Under the pieces are notes generated by a model. That model searched no databases. It saw only the letters and a list, made by a program, of their open reading frames with translations, and was not told where the DNA came from. Positions 13,121 through 22,258 of a stretch of DNA of 64,000 bases are shown piece by piece; within the stretch, counting starts at the first letter, position 1, and the number at the start of each line of letters is the position of its first letter. A program made the position numbers and the translations under genes. Source of the DNA: Progne subis subis (Eukaryota; Chordata; Aves; Passeriformes; Hirundinidae); contig JAKJHU010000065.1 in assembly GCA_022316685.1 (NCBI GenBank), forward strand, positions 2,226,322 to 2,290,321. Direction: 5' to 3'.

Positions 13121-15180
13121 ATCAAAAGCTACAGTACAAACAGCTCACAAAATGTAATGGGTGTCTAGAGATCCAGCTGTGAAGCTGCAGCGTAGTGCAA
13201 TCTGTTGAATTTTAGTCTTATAGAGCAAGATTTTGCATATCTCTCCTAAAATGATTTTATAGTGAGTTGCTATTTTAAACATTTACTGAATACATGATTA
13301 CCTGCGCTTATTGAAAGAGACAAGACTTGTATTTAGAGGAATTGTAGTTAAATTCTCCTGTTACCCTCATGTCTTCCCCTATCAAGTTGTCAAAGAGAAA
13401 AGCACGTGCTTTATGTCTGCTTATCCCAAAGTAAATGCATTTAAAGATCATTGAGAAGGGATCATTGCTGCAGTTCCAAAATGGTTAGAAGAGTATTTGA
13501 AATATCATTTTTAAAAGAGAAATGAGGAATAAATTATGCATGCTCATGATGAAGTTACTCTTAAGGTCCTCAAGGAACTGTTTGTGTGCTTGTGCTGGTT
13601 TATATATTCTATATATGCATAAATTATTAATAAAAAGGGTAAACAGTACTATCAGTGACAAATTTTGTTTCCACAATGATCTTAAAGAGTGACAACTTAA
13701 TTGGACTGTAGAGAGGTTGAGAAGGATCTTTTAGAATTGTATGACGTAGTAATATGATAATAATTTTTTTAAAAAATGAAAGGTAGTAAGCAGAGGCAGT
13801 CCTACTATAATTCTACAGCGATCTCTAAATTTGCTATAGTTATTCAGAGGAAAAAAAATTCAGAGATATTATTGATGGTTCTTTAAGAATGTCAGCTGAA
13901 GTTTTATTCCAAGTGGCTTTAGAAAATACTCATTTTATGAAAATTCTATGCTTTTTTAAGCAAATCCATTTAGGAAAAAAACCCCTTTATAAAAGCGTTC
14001 TCATGTCCACCTTGTCCCTTTTAAGTAGATCAGTCAGATGAAATTAAGATCCTTAAAGATCCAAAATTAACAGAAAATAGTATGTAAAAGGAGAAGCTCT
14101 ATTGTCCCTTTTTGTTTGTTTTATTCTATAGCAATCTGCTATCCCTTTCCATCAATCATTTCGTAGTGGCACTTAATGCTGTGATTCATACCATTAATTT
14201 ATTCAAAGAATTACATAGATAATGTGTAATAATTAACTACTACATGCTCTAGTATGGGTTTCACTATCTGCCACATGAAAGGACAGATATCTCCATACTG
14301 ATCTGACATTTTTTGCTGTTCAGGTGATATAAAGGAGCCAGATGCTGGCTGTAATTAATCAGTAGAGAATTGTTCTGTTGATGGAAAGCTCTCAGCTGGA
14401 ATAAAGCACACAGAGCTGGCTTCTGCACCAAACACTTCTGCCTCTCTGACATCAGAAGAGGGACAACATTTTGATCCATTAATTCCATCTGATATGTAAT
14501 GTTTTATGAAAAACATGTGTTTCTAGAACATTAGGTTGGCTACTGGCTTGCCCGCAGAATCGTGGAGCTGTAATTATTTCCTTGTTTTTCATCTGCTGCA
14601 CTAGTCAGATGAAAAATTTCAGGCGATGGCATAATGAAAGAAGAAGTTGGACTCTACCTTTTATTTCTGAGTAATGGGTATCCTCTTAAAAATAACTCCA
14701 AGGAGTATTAAAATGATGTGAAGCTAAGTCCTTTAAACTGTTTCCCCTGCTACATCGACAGAGATTTGTGAGGATCACATTAGTCACAAGAAATACAGAA
14801 AAGGAGTACTCAAAAAAAAAAAACCCAAACCACCTTTTAAAAAGGAAATTTACTGTTTTGGATTTCCACAAGCACCTTCTGACAGTAGGGTGCCCTTCTT
14901 GCAGGGTCACCCGAGTGAGTAGAGCAGGCATATGTTTTCTGTTGAACTGCCTCCCCTGTCTCTGCACTTACAGGACATTTCAAGGAAAGGAAGACAAATT
15001 TGTACCAAGAAATAGAATGCAAAATCAAGTCTTTATTCAATGTATAAACCCGAAACATTTTGTGGAGATTTTTTTAAATGAAAATTACGGGTTTTAACTC
15101 TTCCGTAGTTTGATCAATCATCTCCTAGTCCTTCCAAATCACAGCCAGAAGAAATCTCAAAGGAGAAATCTCCAGGGGGA
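13121..15180. other. AT-rich non-coding DNA before the CpG island
   Basis: Open frames at 14686-15097 overlap on both strands. The minus strand has an acceptor-like CAG at about 14958 followed by some 40 open codons to a TAA near 14838. This would suit a short terminal exon, but I cannot link it to the exon candidates at 16.0-17.3 kb. I see no recognisable repeat. Confidence 0.35.
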
Positions 15181-15308
15181 AGGTGCAGACGGGTCGTTTC
15201 TGGCGGGTTTTGGGCGCAAAGATGCGTTTTTCGCTCAGGAGGGAAGGCGGCGCTCGGAGCGCGCAGCCCGGGGGTGCGCGGAGCTCCCGCCTGCACTGCG
15301 CCCGCGCG

Positions 15309-15322
15309 CCACCGGGGGGCGC
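15309..15322 (+). promoter_or_regulatory. CTCF-like core motif
   Basis: CCACCGGGGGGCGC matches the vertebrate CTCF core (CCACYAGGGGGCGC) at all but one position and sits in the centre of the CpG island. The match is by eye; GC-rich islands produce near matches by chance. Confidence 0.4.
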
Positions 15323-15361
15323 CGCAGCACGCGGGAAGCGCCGGGAGCGCGGCTCGGGCTC

Positions 15362-15388
15362 GGGATGGGGATGGGGATGGGGAAAGGG
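15362..15388 (+). other. G-quadruplex-forming run
   Basis: Five runs of three or four G are separated by AT, AT, AT and AAA. This meets the usual G3+N1-7 rule for an intramolecular quadruplex with very short loops. It is also a short GGGGAT tandem repeat. It lies at the downstream edge of the CpG island. Confidence 0.7.
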
Positions 15389-15615
15389 CGGATCGTGGAA
15401 TGGGGCGGCCCTAAAGACACCTTCCCTTCCAGGGCTGGAGCTCTGTGTGGCAGCTGGCCTTTCTGCCGCTCGCCCGAGAGTTCAGAAACGCGTGGTGATG
15501 ATTGTTCTTTCCGTGCTGATCTAACGCTGGGGAGTTTTCTGTCCCCGTTCAGTATCGAAATGGATAGCGGTGGTAGGAAGAGAAATTCCCAAATCCTGCT
15601 CTCTTTCTCTCTGCA

Positions 15616-15653
15616 TGCCCCTCCCTCCCTCCCTCCTCCATCCATCCCTCCAT

Positions 15654-15692
<39 letters not shown>
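15616..15692 (+). repeat. Compound microsatellite, CTCC/CCAT then (ATTT)10
   Basis: A pyrimidine-rich stretch of CTCC and CCAT units changes at 15652 into about ten ATTT units. Read on the minus strand it offers many overlapping AATAAA words, which could act as polyadenylation signals for a transcript leaving the 16.0-17.3 kb exon candidates. Confidence 0.9.
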
Positions 15693-15694
<2 letters not shown>

Positions 15695-15970
15695 AATTTT
15701 AGTTTTATTTTAACCCTCGGTACATTAGTTACAGAATTCTGGTCCAAAACCCCTTCTTTTGAATTTACTTGTGCTTTTTGAACTTGTTTCACCTTTGGCT
15801 ACAGTCGTTCCCACTTCATGGTGCGATGACAATGACTGATAGTTTTGAAATGAAGTAACCACCTGGAACCCATTTCTCCTGGGTGTGGGTGCTGACCACA
15901 TTTAACTGCAGTCCTGATGCCCATACCAGCATTGCTCTTTAATGTTCTCTAGAGATCCATGGCAGAGAGA

Positions 15971-16060
15971 CTTTTTTTTTTCTCTTGGCATCAACATTAT
16001 CAGGTGTTGATGGTATTTTCTCTGGTTTTTTTTTTTCTCTTGGCATCAACACCATCAGGA
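15971..16060. repeat. Tandem duplication, offset 55 bp
   Basis: A T-run followed by CTCTTGGCATCAACA and a near match of the next bases occurs twice, at 15982 and 16037. On the minus strand both copies read as an Asp-Ala-Lys-Arg-Lys-Lys-Lys motif at the end of the long open block. One copy has an 11-base A-run whose length puts the two copies out of frame with each other. Confidence 0.8.
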
Positions 16061-16394
16061 CTCACAGCATCTTTATGCTGGCTCCAGGGAGGTGCCAAAC
16101 CTCCTCCCACGTTATTCATCCACTTCAGCTTCTTGTTTGGGATCACAAAAAGTTGGCGCTGCCGCTTCAGGATGTGGCGAAACCAAAGTGCACGAATGTG
16201 GTAATCCAGGTTCTCTTTTAGGTCGTCAATAATTCTGACCATTGGAAGAGGTATCATTCCATCATAGTTGCCAAACACAGTGGAATTCTCACAGACCTTC
16301 CGGGTGGGTTTGACCCTGGCATCAGCTGGGTTACTGTTGATAAAATGCATTTCAGAGGCAGTGAAATACTTTGCACCTGGGAGTCCCTCCAGCC
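16000..16394 (-). CDS. Candidate 3' exon, unrecognised protein
   Basis: Read on the minus strand this is an open block of about 131 codons ending in TGA at 16000-16002. It starts after a good acceptor (a pyrimidine-rich stretch then CATCACAG at 16395). The translation looks balanced and protein-like: a stretch with Leu-Pro-Gly-Ala-Lys-Tyr-Phe, a possible N-glycosylation site (Asn-Ser-Thr), an amphipathic charged segment (Val-Arg-Ile-Ile-Asp-Asp-Leu-Lys), then basic residues and a Lys/Arg-rich tail. I do not recognise the family. The frame stays open upstream to 16623 except for one TAA at 16432-16434, so an alternative reading is an intronless, decayed copy. A GTGAGT at about 16067-16072 could be a donor ending the exon earlier. 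Chance cannot be excluded, since AT-rich DNA throws up other tidy frames in this window. Confidence 0.4.
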
Positions 16395-16458
16395 CTGTGA
16401 TGAGAGGGACAGCTGTGTCCTGGAAAGCCTCTTAAGGCAGCGTTAATCCCCAGTGCAC

Positions 16459-16529
16459 CTTGAGGGCTTTTCTGGCAAAAGAGCCCACTCCAAACAGCAG
16501 TGTGCATAAGAAGCTCACGACAAAAACCT
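16459..16529 (-). CDS. Possible 71-bp middle exon, unrecognised
   Basis: The block lies between a good acceptor (ACTTTTCTCAG at 16530) and a weak donor (GTGCAC at 16453-16458). Its length and phases fit exactly: it would complete the split codon left by the block at 17107-17312 and leave one base for the block at 16000-16394. The intron to the next block would be only 64 bases, short for a bird, although it has a branch-like TTAAC. In another frame the same DNA encodes a hydrophobic, membrane-like segment ending at TAA 16432-16434. Support rests on phase agreement only. Confidence 0.2.
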
Positions 16530-17106
16530 CTGAGAAAAGTAAATCTTTCCATGTCTCGATGTATTCTTGTGAATACTGGATGATTTTTAAAAAATTGTAA
16601 TTTTTTTTTCCTATAATTGGAGCTCATTAAAGAGCTAAGTGGATCAAAACCTATGAGCTATGATACAGTTATAGACCATGTGTGTGGTAGTCTAAGAATC
16701 TATATTCAGTTCTTGACAACACAGACTCGACAGTTTCTGTGCTTTCACTCCCACCTGCTATAAATACACAATGGAAAAATCTGAGTGTTAAAAAATTCAA
16801 AGTGTTTCCCAGGCTGTTCCTGCAATGAAATGGATGTGCCAAAGTGGGTCATAGGTGAGAGTGGGGAACGGGATCTGTTGTTTCATAATCTTATTTCCTC
16901 GTAGGAATGTTAAAGGTAAAGTGCTGTAATAGTGACGCTGTACATCCCGACAGGTCAAACAAGGGAGAGCAGTGCAGAGAAAACCACAGCTCATTTAATT
17001 ATTGAGATTTTTAAAAAGTATTAAAACGAGGGGTTTATTTCTTAGGTTGAAAAGGTTTTGAACTGCCTTTGTAGTTATTTCAATTTTGTTTTATATATTT
17101 ACCCAC

Positions 17107-17312
17107 CTGCCCAGCAGCTCACAGATGTAGGGACACAGCTGGGCAGCACTTTTGGTTTTGCTTCTGAGGAAAGTCTGTCTTAGAGCTGGGACAGCAGTAA
17201 GCCCTCGAGTGGCTATTGAACATTTGAACTCGTAATACTGAGCAAAGGAATCCTTCAGTTCTGCAGGGCTTCGTTCATAGTTTTCGCATGGAATTTCATG
17301 TTTTAAAAAAAC
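17107..17312 (-). CDS. Candidate internal exon, unrecognised protein
   Basis: A 206-base block is open for 68 codons plus two bases on the minus strand. It starts after TTCTTCTTCTAGCAG (acceptor at 17313) and ends at CAG followed by GTGGGT (17101-17106), a consensus donor. The block is clearly less AT-rich than its flanks. The translation has spread-out Cys and Tyr, an Ala/Leu/Arg helix-like stretch and no low complexity. Its first codon begins at the acceptor, so an upstream exon would end in phase 0, and I did not find one. I know of no family match. It could be an exon of a lineage-specific gene, the remnant of a dead gene, or chance. Confidence 0.35.
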
Positions 17313-20300
17313 CTGCTAGAAGAAGAACATTATCTCTAAATTCTAATATGAATCCCCATAAGAAGAACACAAGATTTCTGATGTAGGTGTTTTCCTCATC
17401 CCTCGTTGACCAATTTTCATCAGTCTTTTCTCTAGCAGAGAGACAATCTGCTGTGTATTAACTTCCCTTCAGGGTCTGCCATCTTTTTCTCTCCCTAATG
17501 CAGGTACAAATCTGATGTGTAGAGTGGAAGTTGAAACAGAGTTGGTGCTAAGCAATGTTCAATCGTCTCTCTTGCAAGTGTACATCATGTGCTTTTCATT
17601 AAGGTTTTTTGCAAGGATGGTAAAATACAGCTTAAAAATCACTTGCTCAGCACAAAATCACTTCTCTATTGATTTGGTTACCTTCTTGCTGCTTTGCCAT
17701 GCAGGCCAGCAAGCACTTTTGTTTCCTTTGGTGGACTTAATCAATGACGAGAGAGAGAACATGGAAGATAATATGCTTGTTCATATCAAAAAACCTTCCA
17801 TGATTTCAGCAATGTTCATACCAAAACAATTACTCTTGTTTTTCATGAATATTCCTGTAAGAAGAAAGCATTTTTCATCTAAGCATGGTTATTCTTTTTC
17901 TTCGTGAAAGCTTGCAATATATTTATTAGGAATATTCAGAGATATGCCACTGGTGGTAGTGTTGAGTACCCTTAATGATTGCTTCCTTCTTTCCTCTCTG
18001 TGAATTGGCATGTGTGAGAATAATTACTGGTTTCAGCTCAATGTGTACCAGTGCCCTTTGGAGCAGAGGGTTCATGCTGCAGTGTGTAATTGCTGGATAG
18101 ATGGATTTACAGAGAGTTGTGGTCTACAAGGCACAGCACTTGCTGGGCACACCCTCCCTGCTCCTGCACAGCTCTGCAGCTGCATGCTCCCAACTTGATT
18201 TTTATAGATGATGGGTGCTGTCATTCCTGCTCTCTGAATGAAAAAAAAAAAGGAAAAGAAATCTTGCTATTAGTCCAATAATTTGCTTTTAGTTTCTGAC
18301 TCTCTTATTTGACTACACTGGAATTATTTGAAGCTTTTATTTTATTTTTTTTAAGATACTTTTCTGCCCATATTCTGTTCACAGTCCCACAAGATATCTT
18401 AAATGCAAAACCTTATATTAGTTGTACTTAAGAGCATCAATAGGGCTTTGTTTATTACTGTATCATTTTGTTATCTCACTGAGAACATGCTATGGCATTT
18501 TACATGGCTGGTATTTTCTAAATATGTGGAATTACATCTGAAGAATATTTTTTTAATTCCTCTCTTTCAGATAGGAAAGCTGATGCATAAAACCAGAAAG
18601 ATTCACTCAGGGTCCACAAAAAGGCTGCTGTTAAGCTAGAAACAACCTGAAGTCTGGGTTCTTAGGATCCTACTTTATTATTCATTACTGATCCATATCA
18701 TGTCCTATTTGAAACATATGGGAATCAGGAATTTATTTTCTGTTACTTTAAATAGAAAATATTTCTCCAAATAGAGAGCCCTGTGCTAAAAACAAATGAT
18801 TGTAAGTTACTGAATCCACAAGTTATTTCCTTGTTTAGTTTGGAATAAATTTTTAGTTGTTTTTTTCCGTGAAGTTACAAATGTGTTATTTCTACTCAGT
18901 GCTAATTTTGATATTGACATCATGCAAAATCTCAAATTCCCTCTCCTGAGCATCTTAGAGGAGAGAAAGATGTGAGTAAGAAGATTTTTGATTAGTTGGT
19001 GGTTCATCATAGTAGGACTACAAGTCTTTCTCTTGTATTTCCCAAGTATTATTACATAGTTAGTACAAATTTATTTTCTAATTACATGGAATGTGTTTTC
19101 CTGGTACCCAGCAAATGAAACTAAACTAATCAAACTAAACAAATCAACCAAACTAATTCTACATTAGATAATACCTGGATTTAGACAAAGAAATGCTCAT
19201 TTTTCTTTTTTCTTCTTCTTTTTTTTTTTTTTTAATGTCCCCATTACTTTATTCTGCATACTATTTAGAGTACCAGAAAAGGTCAGAAGTTCTATTTTAG
19301 TGTGTCTGTGTGTCAGTGGTATATTTTGGGAAATGTCCAAAAGAATGAAATGAGTGTGCTGAAGGAATCCATGGTGCTTGTGTTGGAAAGCAGCCTCTTG
19401 GGAGCCGCAATGTGCAGTTGAAGCACAATGTTTTTAAAGGAATCCACACTGCTTTACAAGGCACCTTGGATCATTAGCATTTATTTCTGTGACTGCACCA
19501 CGGCAATCAGCAAATCATCCTGTCCATAGGTCCCTCGCCTGGAGTATTTAGATTTGAGACATTGATCCCTAGGAGTCCACTTTTATAAAGAAATGCTGTC
19601 CATTTCCATCCAAGGAAGGACAGCACTGAAAGTAAACTTGGGTACAGGAAGATTTGTCTTCTTTTTGGTGTTTATTTTCTTCTCCAGGCAAATAGATGAT
19701 CTGGGTTTGAGTTCCACATCCTGAGTAAGTCCAAGCTTCTTGAGTAAGTCCACTTTTGATATTCTCTGCATATGAATTTACCTCAATAGGTACATGCCAA
19801 AAAATGAATGCGCGATCAAAAAATGTACCAGTATGCAGTGTGTTAAAGAAATTAATTTTACTGTTAATAAATACACCAAATAAATTTTAATATAAGCCAG
19901 CCAGTGATTTGATGCAAAAAAGTATAAATTAAGAGACAAGGAAAAATCCTTCAGTTGTTAAATTGACATTAATGAGTAAAGACTAGTTCTAACATTTCAA
20001 AAAAACCAGTGGTCCAGAGGAATGTGTTGGTGTTAAGACGTGTACCACAACATGAAACATTGCTGTGCAACATGTGTTAAAAATAGAGACTTTAAAGAGA
20101 ATTACTGCAATTTCATTTAATTATATTCATAATAGACATTCACACAGCTTCCTGGTTATAACTGATTAATCAACACTGAGCATGTTTTTACTAAAGTCAA
20201 AGGAAGCACAGGAAATATGGAATACAGCCATCTATACTCTGGTACAAATAGCTTTGCTTCAGTTAAAAAAGGGACCTTACCAAAAAGGTTTATTGTAAAA

Positions 20301-21235
20301 TATATCTATATTTATACAGACACGGCTATATGTATATATTAATAAAAAAGCATTCTTCCTTAAATAGTTCCTGTTGTGTTTCACTATTAATTGATGTGAA
20401 ATGCTTGTGATAGTCTTTAAACAGCTGCATCCTCAAGTCTTTTTAGTGTACCTCCACATTTTTATGATGTGCTTATAAAAACTCTGAGGTTACAGGTAAC
20501 TGTCATGTTAGATCTCGGATGTTCAGGTTCTGAAAGCACTGTGCAGTCAGCTGCCAGTTTTTATTAATTATTTCAGTTTATTATTTCCTTAATATTTCAG
20601 CTTTCTCAACTTGTAACTCAAGCTTTTGAGAAAGTTAGGGTTTGCAACTCCAGCGAGTCCTTCAACAGCTGCTGCTGGTTAGTCAGCATTTTATTGGTGA
20701 CTGTCATTGTATGCTACAACAGTAAAAATGTTGTACTCAATAATGCCATATATTTGATAAACTTAGTTTTTGCAAGCAACATAAACCTCAAAACAATTCC
20801 TAAAATAGGGATCTTTCTTAATATCTTTTCATCTATTATACCTAGAAAATATAGTGGATAGTATTTTCTGAGGCTTCTTTTAGAAATTTCCGTGGTCAAC
20901 AACCACAGCGGTGTTTTGCAGTTCTGCTTTGCTGGGCATGAAGCCGCTCTGTGTTGAGGTGAGAATGCTTTTATCTGGAGCTTTCATCACGGGGAAGGGT
21001 TTTATTTCACGAGAAGGTTATTTGTGTCGTGTTTCAGCAACGAGCTGTGAAAGTAACTCTGAAATTTCTCTTTGAGAGTGTTCCCCAACCTTAGGATCTG
21101 ATCTGACAACACCTTGGCCCTAGTCCTGACTGCACTGCAGGCTCTTTGCAGCATCCTGAGCACAAGGTGACTCTGGAGCCAGTTTAATTGGCCATGGAGG
21201 GATGTGCACAGCAGAAGGAGCCTCCCTGGAGACTC

Positions 21236-21480
21236 CGCTGTGCGTGGTCGGGCCGCGCTCAGGGAGCTGCCAAGATAACGGTGCAGAAGCCTTTGGGATC
21301 GTTGGCAGCCAGAGAAAATCCGATTAGACTTTGGACATGCTGTGATTTATGTGAGAAGACTACACCAATAAATGTGCAGCCAGCCCACTCGCCCGCCAGG
21401 GTGTGGGGAGGAGCGCTCACGGCCAGCTCACGCGTTCGCGGACTGGTTTGCGGTTCTAGCGTGTCTCCACTCTGTGCAGC
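21236..21480. other. Small CpG cluster
   Basis: I count about 17 CpG in 21241-21480, including CACGCGTTCGCGG near 21429-21441, against a CpG-poor background. It is weaker and more diffuse than the island at 15.2 kb. It may be a small regulatory element or an exon of a non-coding RNA. The plus-strand 101-codon frame across it is not recognisable. Confidence 0.35.
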
Positions 21481-22200
21481 ATTAAAGACGTGATGGTTTC
21501 AGTTAAAACTCTAGGAAAATGAATTTAATCAATGATCTTCCGGGGTTTTTTTTTGTGCTGCATAATTGTCATTGTGATAGAAATGGCTCGGTCTGTGGAT
21601 TAAGCTTTTCATGCCTAGGCTCATACACAACCCAGTGTAAAGAGCTCCTCATTCCCCTGGAAAGGGTTAACAGGAGATGGAGAACAAGGGATGTGCAGTT
21701 AAGACATTTGCATGAAATTGTTAGGGGAGTTGTGGGAAGCATTTTAATCTTATAATTTTTCACTAATTATTCCTTTTTTTAAAAGGACGTCATAAATTTG
21801 AACACAACTAAAGGCCCCAGGCTTTACCACACATCACAACTTTTGCAGTCACAAGAGAAAATGTACCCTTTCAGATTTCTCTATTTTCTTCAGCCATCTC
21901 TTCACTTAGAGAGTAAAACGAAATTATATTTAAGCTTTTCTCTTTTCTTTCTCATCCTCCTACCTAGAAAATTATGGCACTGAGTCAGGTGGGTAATTCA
22001 GAATAAAAAGAATTGCTCTTGTTTACACTCTTGTATCTAGTTTTCAGAGCTCTTTTTATATTTCAAAATTATTTATTCTGATTATTTCTGGGTGTAAGTT
22101 TGGCAGACTGTTCGCACTGCATTTATTGATGATTCAATACCAATTGTGCTTCTCTGAGAAGGTAGTAATGATTTTTTTCATGCTTTTTCTTTATTTTGCC

Positions 22201-22258
22201 TTTTTTTTTTTTTTTTTTTTCCCAATATTCAAATCCTAGCAAATCCTAGCAATCCTAG
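22201..22258 (+). repeat. T20 run and AAATCCTAGC tandem repeat
   Basis: A run of 20 T is followed ten bases later by two exact copies of AAATCCTAGC and a third truncated copy. Confidence 0.9.

Larger units (their letters stand above)
15181..15410. promoter_or_regulatory. CpG island, candidate promoter
   Basis: I count 29 CpG dinucleotides in the 180 bases 15181-15360 and four more by 15410, while surrounding DNA has almost none. GC boxes (GGGCGG) occur at about 15386-15391 and 15403-15408, and there is no TATA box. In vertebrates such short islands commonly mark constitutive promoters or first exons. The open frames crossing the island (up to 223 codons on plus, 136 on minus) are expected by-products of high GC content and look low-complexity. 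Which transcript, if any, starts here and in which direction cannot be read from the sequence. It lies about 0.6 kb beyond the 3' side of the minus-strand exon candidates, so it is not their obvious promoter. Confidence 0.75.

Noticed and set aside
14838..14958. Possible short terminal exon on minus, acceptor-like CAG then about 40 open codons to TAA
   Set aside because: The frame choice is ambiguous, the acceptor is preceded by a GTAAGT that would compete, and no phase link to the 16-17 kb blocks can be shown.
15110..15781. 223-codon plus-strand frame across the CpG island
   Set aside because: Its length is explained by high GC content in the middle and the stop-free ATTT repeat at the end; the translation is Arg/Gly-rich and then a Phe/Ile/Tyr/Leu repeat.
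19583..19771. 62-codon minus-strand frame with protein-like composition
   Set aside because: Weak acceptor, no donor, no recognisable family; similar frames are common in this window.
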